Part shown: piece by piece, positions 1 to 8,307 of the stretch
Position numbering within the stretch: position 1 is the stretch's first letter
How the letters are laid out: every line of letters begins with the position of its first letter
DNA from: Mycolicibacterium moriokaense
Lineage (GTDB): Bacteria > Actinomycetota > Actinomycetes > Mycobacteriales > Mycobacteriaceae
NCBI RefSeq assembly: GCF_003347205.1
Contig: NZ_QQBJ01000001.1
Span: forward strand, 124,001 to 188,000
Reading direction: 5' to 3'
DNA: 64,000 nt
Position numbers and translations under genes: made by a program
The notes under the pieces: generated by a model
What the model saw: only the letters and a program-made list of their open reading frames with translations
The model's database searches: none
What the model was told of the DNA's origin: nothing

Positions 1-78
1 TGAGGACCCGATGACCCAGACAGCTACGGCGTGGACGCGATGCACCACCGTTGTCGACCCCACCGAGGTGCAGTCACG

Positions 79-1344
79 ATGACCCTGCTGTCAGCCTTCC
101 GCAGCTTTGGTTGGCCCAGCCGGATGCTGATGATCAACCAATTCGGCATCAACCTGGGCTTTTACATGCTCATGCCTTACCTGGCCGGCTACCTCGCCGG
201 CCCGTTGGGGCTGGCCGCGTGGGCCATCGGCCTGGTGCTGGGTGTACGTAACTTCTCCCAGCAAGGCATGTTTCTCATCGGCGGCACTCTGGCAGACCGG
301 CTGGGCTACAAACCGCTCATCGTCTGCGGATGTGTCCTCCGGACAGCAGGATTCGGCCTGCTCGTCTTCGCTGAATCGCTGCCGGCGGTTCTGATCGCCT
401 CGGCCGCAACCGGCTTCGCCGGCGCCCTGTTCAATCCTGCGGTGCGCGCCTATCTGGCGGCCGACGCGGGCCCACGGCGCGTGGAAGCCTTCGCGGTGTT
501 CAACGTGTTCTATCAGGCGGGCATTCTGGCCGGACCCCTTGTCGGGCTGGCCTTGATGTTCGTCGATTTCCGAATGACAGCTGCCGCCGCAGCGGTCGTG
601 TTCGCAGCGCTGACCGTGGCCCAACTCTTAGCATTGCCCCACCGCGCCGCGGGGACACCTGATGAGAAGACATCGGTGCTGCAGGACTGGCGAACAGTAG
701 CGGCCAACCGCTCCTTTCTGCTCTTCGCGGCGGCCATGATCGGGTCGTATGTTTTGTCATTCCAGGTCTATCTGGCATTGCCGCTTCAGGCGCGAGACCT
801 GTTTCCGCGCAACGATTCCGTTGTCACCGCCATGATCTTCGTGGTCTCGGGTCTGGTTGCTGTCCTCGGCCAGATGCGGATCACACGATGGTTCGCCCAC
901 CGCTGGGGCGCCGGCCGCTCCCTGGTGATCGGCATGCTGATCCTCGCGGCGTCGTTTTTGCCGCTGATCGTGCTGCCCGATGACACCAGGGCAGGCAGAG
1001 TCGCCGCCGCGACCGCGCTACTCGTCGCCACGGCGGTGCTGGCGGTCGGGTCGGCGGCCGTCTTCCCGTTCGAGATGGACACCGTCGTCTCATTGGCCAA
1101 CAACCGTCTCATCGGAACGCACTACGGCTTCTACAACACCATCGTCGGAGTCGGCATTCTTGTTGGCAATCTGGCCACCGGCTCGCTGATGCAGGCCGCC
1201 CGAGATCTCGGGCAACCCTGGCTGCTGTGGGTTCTGCTGTCGGCAATCGGGCTGGCCTCCGCAGCGGCCTTGTTCCGGCTGGACCGACGGGGCCGACTTC
1301 AACCCGAACAGCTGACATCCTCTGGCGCGCAAACCCCCCGCTGA
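79..1344 (+). CDS. MFS transporter, DHA1-type drug/solute exporter
   Basis: The product is a 421-aa very hydrophobic protein with about 12 membrane helices. It is expected to sit in the inner membrane and exchange a small solute for protons. The loop after helix 2 carries a motif-A-like stretch, GGTLADRLGYKP. I start at the ATG at 79 (MTLLSAFRSFG) and not at the in-frame upstream ATG at 31, because the extra 16 residues (His/Arg-rich) do not look like an MFS N-terminus. It stands alone on the strand and is followed by the dyad before the atypical regulator. The substrate cannot be read from sequence. The family call is firm and the export direction is inferred. Confidence 0.85.
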   Translation: MTLLSAFRSFGWPSRMLMINQFGINLGFYMLMPYLAGYLAGPLGLAAWAIGLVLGVRNFSQQGMFLIGGTLADRLGYKPLIVCGCVLRTAGFGLLVFAESLPAVLIASAATGFAGALFNPAVRAYLAADAGPRRVEAFAVFNVFYQAGILAGPLVGLALMFVDFRMTAAAAAVVFAALTVAQLLALPHRAAGTPDEKTSVLQDWRTVAANRSFLLFAAAMIGSYVLSFQVYLALPLQARDLFPRNDSVVTAMIFVVSGLVAVLGQMRITRWFAHRWGAGRSLVIGMLILAASFLPLIVLPDDTRAGRVAAATALLVATAVLAVGSAAVFPFEMDTVVSLANNRLIGTHYGFYNTIVGVGILVGNLATGSLMQAARDLGQPWLLWVLLSAIGLASAAALFRLDRRGRLQPEQLTSSGAQTPR

Positions 1345-1375
1345 ACACCCGAAGACGCGAACATGCCCGACACCC

Positions 1376-1416
1376 CATATCGCCATCTACGTAGTAGCTA
1401 CGTAGATGGCGATATG
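1376..1416 (+). promoter_or_regulatory. 19-bp perfect inverted repeat holding two TACGTAG copies; candidate operator
   Basis: The arms at 1376-1394 and 1398-1416 are exact reverse complements around the 3-nt loop TAG. Inside the dyad TACGTAG occurs at 1388-1394 and 1399-1405, an 11-bp period (one helical turn), followed by AT. The same arrangement, TACGTAG-N4-TACGTAGAT, recurs upstream of the NlpC/P60 gene. It lies 39 bp before the OmpR-type regulator start, so autoregulation is the simplest reading. It could also act as a terminator for the MFS gene, but no T-run follows it. Confidence 0.7.
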
Positions 1417-1454
1417 CTGGTTCCAGCATCCGCGCGGACACCTTCAGGCCGTGA

Positions 1455-2201
1455 ATGGCCCACGCTGGCAAGGAGACTGCCACGACCATCGAGCCGCACC
1501 CCGCTTCGGGCAGCGTTGCCTCTCCGGCGATAGCTGCTGGGCGCATTCGCGTTCTGCTGGTTGAACCTCGGCGTATCTACGCCGACATGTTGGCCGGCAC
1601 CCTGCGCGCCGAAGAGTTCGCCGTCGACGTCGCACGCTCAGATGCTGCAGCGCTCACCGCGGTGCGCGACGATGACCCCGACGTGGTGGTGGTGTGCCTG
1701 GGATCATCCGCGCACGGCGCCGTCGTCCTTGACCGTGTTCGCCAGGCCGCCCATTGCGGCGTCGTCGCGCTCGCCGACACAGAGATGGCGCCACTGATAT
1801 CGCGCGTCGGAGTGGTTCCCATCGGCTCCCGCGACATACTCAACACGCGAATACGGCAGACACTCAGGCATTCTCACCAACGCAGCGAGGACGGCGGCGC
1901 CCAGCGACGCCACGTCGACGATCTGGTGATCGACGTGGGGGTCCGGCGGGTCTATCAGCGCGGCAACGTCATATCGCTGACTCGAACGGAGTTCGCGATC
2001 CTTCGGGTTTTGTCCGATGATCCAGGGGAGCCCGTGACGTGCCGACGACTTCAGGAAGTCCTTTGGGGGGCGACGCAGCCCGGCGGGCGGTCGGCACTGG
2101 GCGTGCACATCGGCAATCTACGTCGCAAGCTCGGTGACGCCCCGTCTTGTCCGCGCTATGTCCGGACGGTCCGCGGTATCGGCTACTGTCTGGCCGGCTG
2201 A
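1455..2201 (+). CDS. atypical OmpR-family response regulator with pseudo-receiver
   Basis: This 248-aa protein has a receiver-like N-terminal domain (about residues 31-135) and an OmpR/PhoB winged helix (about 150-246). The winged helix ends in the typical YVRTVRGIGYCL. The receiver lacks the usual chemistry. The acidic pair is replaced (LLVEPRR, E37-P38), the phospho-acceptor Asp position holds Cys81 (DVVVVCLGSS), and no Lys is seen at the KPF site. No histidine kinase is nearby. It is therefore probably an orphan regulator working without phosphorylation. It lies downstream of a TACGTAG dyad that may be its own operator. The start codon is the first ATG; no strong ribosome site is visible, so a later start is possible. 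Confidence 0.8.
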   Translation: MAHAGKETATTIEPHPASGSVASPAIAAGRIRVLLVEPRRIYADMLAGTLRAEEFAVDVARSDAAALTAVRDDDPDVVVVCLGSSAHGAVVLDRVRQAAHCGVVALADTEMAPLISRVGVVPIGSRDILNTRIRQTLRHSHQRSEDGGAQRRHVDDLVIDVGVRRVYQRGNVISLTRTEFAILRVLSDDPGEPVTCRRLQEVLWGATQPGGRSALGVHIGNLRRKLGDAPSCPRYVRTVRGIGYCLAG

Positions 2202-2263
2202 ACCGTTACCCGGTGCGGACAAGGCTTTTGGTGGGAGGAAGCTGTTGGCGGAAGCGTTCGGGG

Positions 2264-3010
2264 TCAGGTCTCGATAATCCGTATGACGTAGGGTGTCATC
2301 CCGGCGGTACGCACCGGTGAAATCTTGATGGGAACGCCGGTTTGTTGCGCCTCGATCATTTTTCCGCCGCCGAGGTAGATCGCTTCGTGTTGGCTTCCGC
2401 CGGGCCCCCAGAACAGGAGGTCACCGCGTTTAGCTTGCGCGGGAGGTACCTTGCGGCCAGCGTTGTACTGGTCGCCGGACCATCGCGGCAACAGTACTCC
2501 GACGCCGGCGAAGGCGAATCGTGTCAGTCCTGAGCAGTCGAAACCGACGGTGCCTGCGCCTTGGTCGACACCGCGACTAGGGCCGGTGAGGCTGCCCCCT
2601 CCCCAGGAGTAGGGAACGCCGATCTGCGTTCCTGCCCTGCGGATAACGTATTCGATCGCCTGGGCACCGTAGAGACGGTTACCGCGGACGCTCGTTTGGG
2701 GGCTTGCCGCGGGACTGACGAGTCCGAGACTGCCCAGGAAGCTACGCCCCAAATCCATCGCAGTCTGGGTGGCAACGGCCGTCGCCTGCAAGGACGCGTT
2801 GGCGATGGCAACCGGATCGCCGGGCGCTCCCGCACTCGGGATCTTGGGCAGGAGTGGATCCCACGGACCGCCTGTCGGCTCGGCGGAGGCTGCTGGCGTG
2901 CACGCCAAAAGTACCGTCGCGACGACGGCAACGATCACCCCAGTCAGGCGAAAGCCGGACGCAGATACGCGGCCTTCCTCCGGGCGGGCGCATCGGGCCA
3001 TCGGTTCCAT
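2264..3010 (-). CDS. secreted NlpC/P60 peptidoglycan hydrolase, Rip-like
   Basis: The 248-aa protein has an N-terminal signal segment (hydrophobic about residues 21-40, ending in TPAASAEP) and a C-terminal NlpC/P60 domain. The catalytic Cys lies in GFDCSGLTRFAF and the His in GSQHEAIYLGG, followed by the PVRTAGMTPYVIRII end typical of RipA/RipB-like enzymes. These cleave the D-Glu to meso-DAP bond in the peptide stems of mycobacterial peptidoglycan. Unlike RipD, both catalytic residues are kept. No long coiled coil is present, so it resembles the short RipB/RipD forms. It converges on the atypical regulator. Its promoter region carries the same TACGTAG tandem as that regulator, suggesting it is a target. 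Confidence 0.9.
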   Translation of the reverse strand: MEPMARCARPEEGRVSASGFRLTGVIVAVVATVLLACTPAASAEPTGGPWDPLLPKIPSAGAPGDPVAIANASLQATAVATQTAMDLGRSFLGSLGLVSPAASPQTSVRGNRLYGAQAIEYVIRRAGTQIGVPYSWGGGSLTGPSRGVDQGAGTVGFDCSGLTRFAFAGVGVLLPRWSGDQYNAGRKVPPAQAKRGDLLFWGPGGSQHEAIYLGGGKMIEAQQTGVPIKISPVRTAGMTPYVIRIIET

Positions 3011-3101
3011 ATGGCGTTCTTTCTTTCGGCTGTCGGAGCGCCGGTGATTGGTTTCGCCAAAAAAGGCGAAACAGAGCGTTCCGTACTGTGCAGCAACGAT
3101 G

Positions 3102-3120
3102 TACGTAGCGAATACGTAGA
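3102..3120 (-). promoter_or_regulatory. tandem TACGTAG box upstream of the NlpC/P60 gene
   Basis: TACGTAG occurs at 3102-3108 and 3113-3119, an 11-bp period, followed by AT. This matches the TACGTAG-N4-TACGTAGAT pattern of the dyad at 1376-1416. It lies about 92-110 bp upstream of the NlpC/P60 start. Same-orientation half-sites one helical turn apart are the usual binding pattern of OmpR-family regulators. The rest of 3121-3496 is AT-richer non-coding DNA in which I see no gene. Confidence 0.6.
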
Positions 3121-3496
3121 TCAGCCTAACTCACATATGCCTCATTAGTAACACCAGCAACAGAATTACAATGCTGGAATTTCGGCGGCTGAAATTGCTA
3201 ATGGTTTTTGCGAATGGGTGCTTGAAAGTGTCGATCGTCGATGCCGGGACTACGAAATAATCGGTGGTCCGGACACGTGAAAACGCCTTTATTTGAGGAC
3301 GGCAAACCAAAGGTGTCGTAGCGGAAAGGGCTGCGCTACCTGTGCTGCGTGGGCCCCACGGCGCGCGATGCTCGGGTGACGCTCGGCAGTTCGCAACCCG
3401 GTTCGGTAAATGCGAAACGTCCTGTCGACACGCGTAACTGGTGCCACGAGGTGACTGGGAGGCGGCGGTTGTGAGTCTCCGCTTCTGATCTGAGTT

Positions 3497-4720
3497 TCAG
3501 AGGTTGGCGTTGCCGGCTTTCCACTGATCCCAAGGGATGTTCCAGTCACCTAAACCGTCTGTCCCCGACAGCGTGGGGCCGGTGGTGTTGATGACCTCAA
3601 CGATGTCGCCGCGTCGGGTGTTGTCGTAGAACCAACGCGCGTTGGCCGGATTGACGTTGAGGCATCCGTGGCTGACATTGGCGATGCCTTGGCTGCCCAC
3701 CGACCACGGTGCAGAGTGCACGTAGATCCCGCTGTAGGACATCTGGGTCGCCCACTCCACCTCGGTGCGGTATCCGTCAGGAGAGTTGACCGGGACTCCG
3801 TAGGTGGACGAATCCATCACCAGAAACGAGTAACGATCTCCAATGATGTAGGCGCCGTTATCGGTCGGGGTCTTGGCTTTACCCATGGAGATGGGCATGG
3901 TCTTGACGATCTGACCATTGCGCCGCACAGTCATCGTTTTGGTGGCATCATCGGCGGTGGCGATGACCTCGTCACCGATGGTGAACCGGGTAGTGACGTC
4001 ATCCTGACCGAACAGCCCGTCACCGAAATTGACGCCGTAGGCGTTGACCGCCACCTCTACTTTTGTTCCCGGTTTCCAGTATTCGGCTGGGCGCCAACGT
4101 ACTTCGCGATTATTGAGCCAGTAGAAGGCTCCCTCGACCGGGGGGTTGGTGGTCACGTTGATCGCTTGCTGCGCCGCAATCCGGTCGGTGATGTTTTCAT
4201 CGAAGCGGATCGCGATGGGTTGGCCCACGCCAACCGTCTCGCCGTCGTTGGGCAGGACGTAGGGCATCGTTAAGTTGTCGGGCGAGTGGGTTTCGAAGGT
4301 CGCTGTCGTAGTGGTCGCGCCGCCCAGTCCAAGGGCTTGGGCATGAAGGGTGTACTGCTTGTTGTAGCCCAGCGGCTCGGCAGACGACCAGGACACGCCA
4401 TCGGGGCTGAGCTGTCCGTCGACGAGTTCGCCGGCTTCGTTGGTCAACGAGACTTGGCCGAGAACGCCGTCACCGGCGGACACGGTAACAGGGGAGTCCA
4501 CCGCGACACCGATCGCTCCGTCGGTCACCGACGCCTGCAATTTGGGCACTAGCAGGTCGGCGAACGGGGTGCCTTTATCAGTGATGACCTCGGGCTGGGG
4601 CGCGGCGGCCGGCGACGAGCTGCACGCGGCCGCGATCAGCAGCACCGCCATCGCCAGGACGGCCGTCCGCAGCCACTGCGCCGTCCTGCGAAACGGTGTG
4701 AGGCAAGTCGCCTGCGGCAT
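3497..4720 (-). CDS. L,D-transpeptidase lipoprotein, LdtMt2 (LdtB)-like
   Basis: The 407-aa protein makes 3-3 crosslinks between meso-DAP residues of peptidoglycan outside the membrane. The N-terminus has a lipoprotein signal with lipobox [10 protein letters not shown]. Two Ig-like domains (about residues 40-245) precede the YkuD catalytic domain with [16 protein letters not shown] (catalytic Cys). The tail ([10 protein letters not shown]) matches the C-terminus of LdtMt2, and the length is almost the same as that enzyme. The start at 4720 is chosen because GGAG lies at a good distance and the lipoprotein signal follows directly. Since it sits in an accessory region it may be a second copy of ldtB. 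It is transcribed in the same direction as the NlpC hydrolase but separated by about 490 bp. Confidence 0.92.
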   Translation of the reverse strand: MPQATCLTPFRRTAQWLRTAVLAMAVLLIAAACSSSPAAAPQPEVITDKGTPFADLLVPKLQASVTDGAIGVAVDSPVTVSAGDGVLGQVSLTNEAGELVDGQLSPDGVSWSSAEPLGYNKQYTLHAQALGLGGATTTTATFETHSPDNLTMPYVLPNDGETVGVGQPIAIRFDENITDRIAAQQAINVTTNPPVEGAFYWLNNREVRWRPAEYWKPGTKVEVAVNAYGVNFGDGLFGQDDVTTRFTIGDEVIATADDATKTMTVRRNGQIVKTMPISMGKAKTPTDNGAYIIGDRYSFLVMDSSTYGVPVNSPDGYRTEVEWATQMSYSGIYVHSAPWSVGSQGIANVSHGCLNVNPANARWFYDNTRRGDIVEVINTTGPTLSGTDGLGDWNIPWDQWKAGNANL

Positions 4721-5087
4721 CAGTGTGGTCTCCGTATCCGAATGTTGACATCGCTGATGAGCGGGCACTGCGTGCGCCGCGACGGCCGTTCGCGGGCGGC
4801 GGTGCACCGTTCACGGATATGGTTCAAGTGTGCTGATGCGTCATTTGGCTTTCTTAGTCCTTCGATGAAGATTCAGTAAAGACGCAGACTTGCGCTCTGG
4901 TCTGCCCGACATGGCATCCGGCTAGCTCTGGCAGGCGCCGAACGGGCTGCCGATCGTTTGTTCGTCGATCGTCGGACCGTGGCGCGAAATGGGCCACGTA
5001 GAAGGCTATGGGTCTAGTACGCGTTTTGGGCTGATCGGGAACGCTTGAGGCAATCACGGTTCCGGGAGCGCTAGACGCTGGTCCCTC
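4721..5087. other. intergenic region without a recognisable gene
   Basis: This 367-bp stretch lies upstream of the L,D-transpeptidase and downstream of the broken hydroxylase gene. It should contain the transpeptidase promoter. I see no conserved ORF, no TACGTAG box and no clear terminator hairpin. Confidence 0.5.
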
Positions 5088-6049
5088 TCAGCCCTGCTCC
5101 AGTGTTGGTCTCGTCGCGGTGTGGTCCTTCGTCGCGGTGGTGGACTTGGGGCTGCACCCTCCGGCGGGGGTGAAGGGGTGTATCAGCTGCCGCCCGTACG
5201 CGGTGGGGTAGTCGGGGTGTGCGGCCATGCCGAGCTGGGTGGAGTCGAATCGGCGGGTGGGGTTATAGGAGTAGGTGCGCATCAGGTGGTCCCAGACCAG
5301 GGTGAACAGCCCGAAGTTGACGTCGCCGATGCCGGCCCACTTGAGGTGATGGAAGCGATGGCCTTCGTTGAGAGCCAAGACGTGCTTGGCGGGGCCCACG
5401 CGGTAGTCGGCGTTGGAGTGCTGCAGCAGCAGCTGGATCGCCACCGCGAGGGCGAGTAGGGAGGCGACGTTGACGGGCAGACCGATCAGGATGAGCGGTG
5501 CCACACCAGCGGCCATCTCAACGGTTCGGTTTGGTGCAGCGGGTGTTTCATCAGGCCGTTGAGGCCGTAGAAGCGGGTGATGCTGTGGTGCACGGCGTGG
5601 AAACGCCACAACACGCCGATCTTGTGGCTGGCCACATGGACCACGGTGATGCCGAGGTCGGCGATCATGATCGCGGCGAGGACCTGCAGCGGCAATGCCC
5701 AGGTGCGCGGCCACAGCTGCGGGGCCGGGACGACCGCCGCCAGTAGTGGAATGGCAGCCACGCTGGCCAGGATCAGCGTCTCGTTGACTGCGACGTGGAT
5801 GCGGTCGCGCCTGCTGTCTGCCTGATCATGATTCCATTCGGGGTCATACGGAATGACACGTTCGACCAGCAACGCGGTGGCGATCGCGACGGCCATCACG
5901 GCCAGCAGCCAGTATTTCGGGGCGCCGGCGGCGGTTAACGCCACACCGGCGCCGTTGAGGCCGAGCAGCATGACCGGCACGTAGCCGTATCGGGCCACCG
6001 CCTGTGCCGCGGTGACCGCCGTCAATGGTGGGGACTTCGTGCTCACCAC
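5088..6049 (-). pseudogene. fatty acid hydroxylase / sterol desaturase family, frameshifted
   Basis: Two overlapping reading frames together encode one membrane di-iron hydroxylase of about 320 aa. The first frame (from GTG at 6049) has four hydrophobic segments and the His clusters HVASH and WRFHAVHHS, then runs out of homology at KHPLHQT. The second frame resumes at TVEMAAGVAPLILIG, carries NEGHRFHHLKW, and stops at 5088. The break is a 5-bp tandem duplication, CGGTT twice at 5522-5531 on the + strand. Removing one copy restores HQTVEMA in frame. The family oxygenates acyl chains or sterols in membranes. The AraC regulator lies just upstream on the same strand. It is either a recent pseudogene, a reversible repeat mutation or a sequence error. 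Confidence 0.85.
5522..5531 (-). repeat. 5-bp tandem duplication causing the hydroxylase frameshift
   Basis: CGGTTCGGTT is two copies of CGGTT (AACCG on the coding strand). A single copy would join the two halves of the hydroxylase in one frame as HQTVEMA. With only two units, slipped-strand reversion is possible but not frequent. Confidence 0.8.
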
Positions 6050-6138
6050 CTGATCGTCGCGGCTACTGGCGTGGCAGAGCTTGAATGATCCGGCTACACG
6101 GCGGTGTCGAGGTCCCAGGACACGTGCCGGCTCAACGC

Positions 6139-6870
6139 CTAGGGCGCCAGCCCGAACATCTCCCGCGTGGTACGGGTCAAATGGGCGCTGTCGGAAAACC
6201 CCGCATTATGTGCGGCGCCGGTCAGGTCATCGCCGGCGTGCGCGCAAATGATGGCGAGCCGCAGCCGTAGCCACAGCACGTAGCGGCGCAGCGGAATGCC
6301 GACCTGTTCGGTGAACAGATGGGTCAATCGGCTCGCAGACACACCGACCTGGGCCGCGAGTTCGGTACCTCTGACTGGGCCTGCGGCCACAAGGTCGGGG
6401 AGCACCCGCAACGCCTCGTCGACGGCGCGATGGCGCGTCATTGTTTCATCAGCTGCCATGGCGGGTGCGAGGTGTTCGATCAGCTCGTCGACCACGACGG
6501 CCAACGGACGTCGGCGGGTGAACGTCAACACCGGAGCAACAGTCCAGCCGGACCGAAGCGCGCGCAAGTGCGCCGAGCGCCCTGGGGCAGACTCCGGTTC
6601 CAAGAACACCACGGTGCCCTCCGGCGCGCCGACTTCGACCCGGTGTGGCGCATCGGCGGGCACGACCACCTTGGTGCCGCGATGCTGGTTGCCGTGCTCG
6701 TCACGCATCGTGAAAGGTGTTGTTGCGGTGACAATCTGGACGGCATGGTGGGCGTGTAGGTCGGTGTTGCCAATCGATCCGGTGAACGCCAACACCCCAG
6801 GTCGCAGCAGTGCCGTCCCGCCCCAGTGCGGTTCACCGGTGATACCACCGCCATCCCGCATCATCGCCAC
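6139..6870 (-). CDS. AraC-family transcriptional regulator
   Basis: The 243-aa protein has an N-terminal cupin-like sensor part (HAHHAVQIV, VVVPADAPHRVE) and a C-terminal AraC double helix-turn-helix (about residues 150-243). The HTH shows LAAQVGVSASRLTHLFTEQVGIPLRRYVLWLRL, and the second helix set lies in AHNAGFSDSAHLTRTTREMFGLAP. It is 89 bp upstream of the broken hydroxylase on the same strand and may regulate it. Start GTG at 6870; ATG at 6864 is an alternative. The effector is unknown. Confidence 0.88.
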   Translation of the reverse strand: MAMMRDGGGITGEPHWGGTALLRPGVLAFTGSIGNTDLHAHHAVQIVTATTPFTMRDEHGNQHRGTKVVVPADAPHRVEVGAPEGTVVFLEPESAPGRSAHLRALRSGWTVAPVLTFTRRRPLAVVVDELIEHLAPAMAADETMTRHRAVDEALRVLPDLVAAGPVRGTELAAQVGVSASRLTHLFTEQVGIPLRRYVLWLRLRLAIICAHAGDDLTGAAHNAGFSDSAHLTRTTREMFGLAP

Positions 6871-7032
6871 GAATCGATGCTACGGCCTTCCATTAATCAA
6901 CTTACCGCGGCGCCAGCAACGGGGAACATCGAATCAGGCGTGGCCAGCCATCCGCCGCCACGGGTAATGCAGGATATGCGCCATTGGCCAGTCACCCACC
7001 GCCGCGCCTAGCTCGGGCGCCCTTGTACCGTA

Positions 7033-7047
7033 TACCCCTCAGGGGTA
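7033..7047 (+). promoter_or_regulatory. CsoR/RicR-type copper box 1 (TACCCC-TCA-GGGGTA)
   Basis: This is a perfect 6-bp inverted repeat with a 3-bp spacer, extended by TA on the left. The same 6-3-6 design occurs at 8232, 8263 and 38389. CsoR-family repressors are known to bind such TACCC/GGGTA dyads and release when Cu(I) binds. It lies 55 bp upstream of a possible 48-aa Cys-containing ORF. The rest of 6871-7326 shows no other gene. Confidence 0.75.
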
Positions 7048-7101
7048 CCTTCGTTGTATCACCCGGGGCGGGTAGCCCGACGACTGGAAGGCGTATCGCT
7101 G

Positions 7102-7248
7102 GTGACCGTACAAGAAAGATTTCGGCAGCTCGTCCAAAGCCAGACCGCACGGTCGATCGCCAAATGCATCGCTTTGTGCGCGGTGGGTCGTGTCACTAGT
7201 GGGCGCCGCTCAGGCAAGGCCAGCGAGGGAAAGTCCTGCTGCGGCTGA
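7102..7248 (+). CDS. possible 48-aa Cys-containing small protein
   Basis: GTG at 7102 follows the purine-rich ggaagg by about 10 nt and opens a 48-codon frame ending in KSCCG. It contains C21 and C25 (AKCIALCAVG) and the terminal pair C45-C46. It is basic in the middle and has no membrane helix. The copper box at 7033-7047 lies directly upstream, so a copper-induced small metal-binding or leader peptide is possible. It is not similar to MymT as far as I can tell. This is only a candidate: there is no family recognition and the ORF is short. Confidence 0.35.
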   Translation: MTVQERFRQLVQSQTARSIAKCIALCAVGRVTSGRRSGKASEGKSCCG

Positions 7249-7326
7249 CAGCACCGCGACAGGCTGCCCCCGAGCGGCTTGCCGCCGGAGCGTCAGGCCC
7301 CTCACTGCTGCCGCCGTCCTTCGTGC

Positions 7327-8148
7327 CTAGTCTTTATGGAGCCGAGGGTCCCGGTTTGATGTTCTACGAAGGAAGTTCTCGATCGCCGGGCCGAAAGCGT
7401 GTGCCATGTCCTCAGCGTCGACGAATTGGCGGGACATCGAAACTTCGGCGAGGACCCCACGTGGAAGGACATCGGCGAGGCTGTGTGCCAAGCACTCGGG
7501 GTGACGGATGTCGTCGCCGGCGATGACGAGCGTCGCAGTGTCGATGCGCCGGAGGTCCTCGACCGTTGCAAAGGCGCGGTCATGACCGATTGACGCCGCG
7601 GCCGCCGCACTGTGGGCGTCAGCGCGCGGAATAGCCTCAGCGACCAGGTTGGCGATCAGCGGCTGAAGATCAGGAATGAACAATTCCCAGGCGGCCTGCA
7701 GACCGCGGGAACGGGCACGCTCGGCGAAACGATCCATCAGATCGGTGTCTGCGGCTTTGTCCGCATCGTCCTCTATCGCTTCAGCACTGATGACCACCGC
7801 CGACCGGGCGATACGGGGGTGCTGGAGGCACGTCCGCAAAACGATGGTGCCGCCCAGTCCGGCGCCGACAAGGTGGGCGCAGGTGTCATCGAGCGCGTTA
7901 ATGATCGCAATGACGTCGCTGACGTACTGATCCCATCGGTGCAACGTCGGGTCGGGACAACGCGATGCTCCGTACCCTCGAATGTCAGGCAACGCAACGC
8001 GATACCGGCTAGCGAGCCGGTCAGCAAGCGGTCGCATGCTGTAGTGATCCGGACCCCCACCATGAAGCATGATGATCAGTTCGCCGCGCCCGACGACCTC
8101 CCCCATGAGGGGCCAGCCATCATCTCCGACGTGTAACGCGCGCACCAC
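7327..8148 (-). CDS. alpha/beta hydrolase-fold protein lacking the nucleophile Ser
   Basis: This is a 273-aa alpha/beta hydrolase-like protein. The oxyanion segment is HGGGPDHYSM, the fold continues with LPDIRGYG, and a late Asp (VIAGDD) and His (MAHAFGPAIENFL) are present. The nucleophile elbow reads LVGAGLGG, where the family has G-x-S-x-G, so the Ser is replaced by Gly. Hydrolysis is therefore doubtful. GTG at 8148 is chosen because GGGAGGG lies 8 nt upstream. The longer frame to ATG 8232 would place the start inside copper box 2. It is divergent from the copper operon and shares its boxes, so it may be copper-controlled. Confidence 0.8.
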   Translation of the reverse strand: MVRALHVGDDGWPLMGEVVGRGELIIMLHGGGPDHYSMRPLADRLASRYRVALPDIRGYGASRCPDPTLHRWDQYVSDVIAIINALDDTCAHLVGAGLGGTIVLRTCLQHPRIARSAVVISAEAIEDDADKAADTDLMDRFAERARSRGLQAAWELFIPDLQPLIANLVAEAIPRADAHSAAAAASIGHDRAFATVEDLRRIDTATLVIAGDDIRHPECLAHSLADVLPRGVLAEVSMSRQFVDAEDMAHAFGPAIENFLRRTSNRDPRLHKD

Positions 8149-8231
8149 CAACTGATCCCTCCCGTCGTTCCGGGATAGCGCTACGCGCGTCGACACCACA
8201 CCAACGACCCCGGAAAGTAACCCTTGAAGCA

Positions 8232-8246
8232 TACCCCCAAGGGGTA
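8232..8246 (+). promoter_or_regulatory. CsoR/RicR-type copper box 2 (TACCCC-CAA-GGGGTA)
   Basis: This is a 6-3-6 inverted repeat within a wider near-palindrome, GCATACCCCCAAGGGGTATATGC in outline (8229-8251). It lies between the divergent alpha/beta hydrolase and the HMA chaperone, 62 bp before the latter. Confidence 0.8.
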
Positions 8247-8262
8247 TATGCTCTCTTACGTA

Positions 8263-8277
8263 TACCCGGTAGGGGTA
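8263..8277 (+). promoter_or_regulatory. CsoR/RicR-type copper box 3 (TACCCG-GTA-GGGGTA)
   Basis: This box has one mismatch in the left arm. Its centre is 31 bp (about three helical turns) from box 2, so two CsoR tetramers could bind on the same DNA face. It ends 30 bp before the chaperone start codon and so would block its promoter. Confidence 0.7.
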
Positions 8278-8307
8278 TCTACACCCGTCGAGGATAGGAG
8301 ATCGGTG

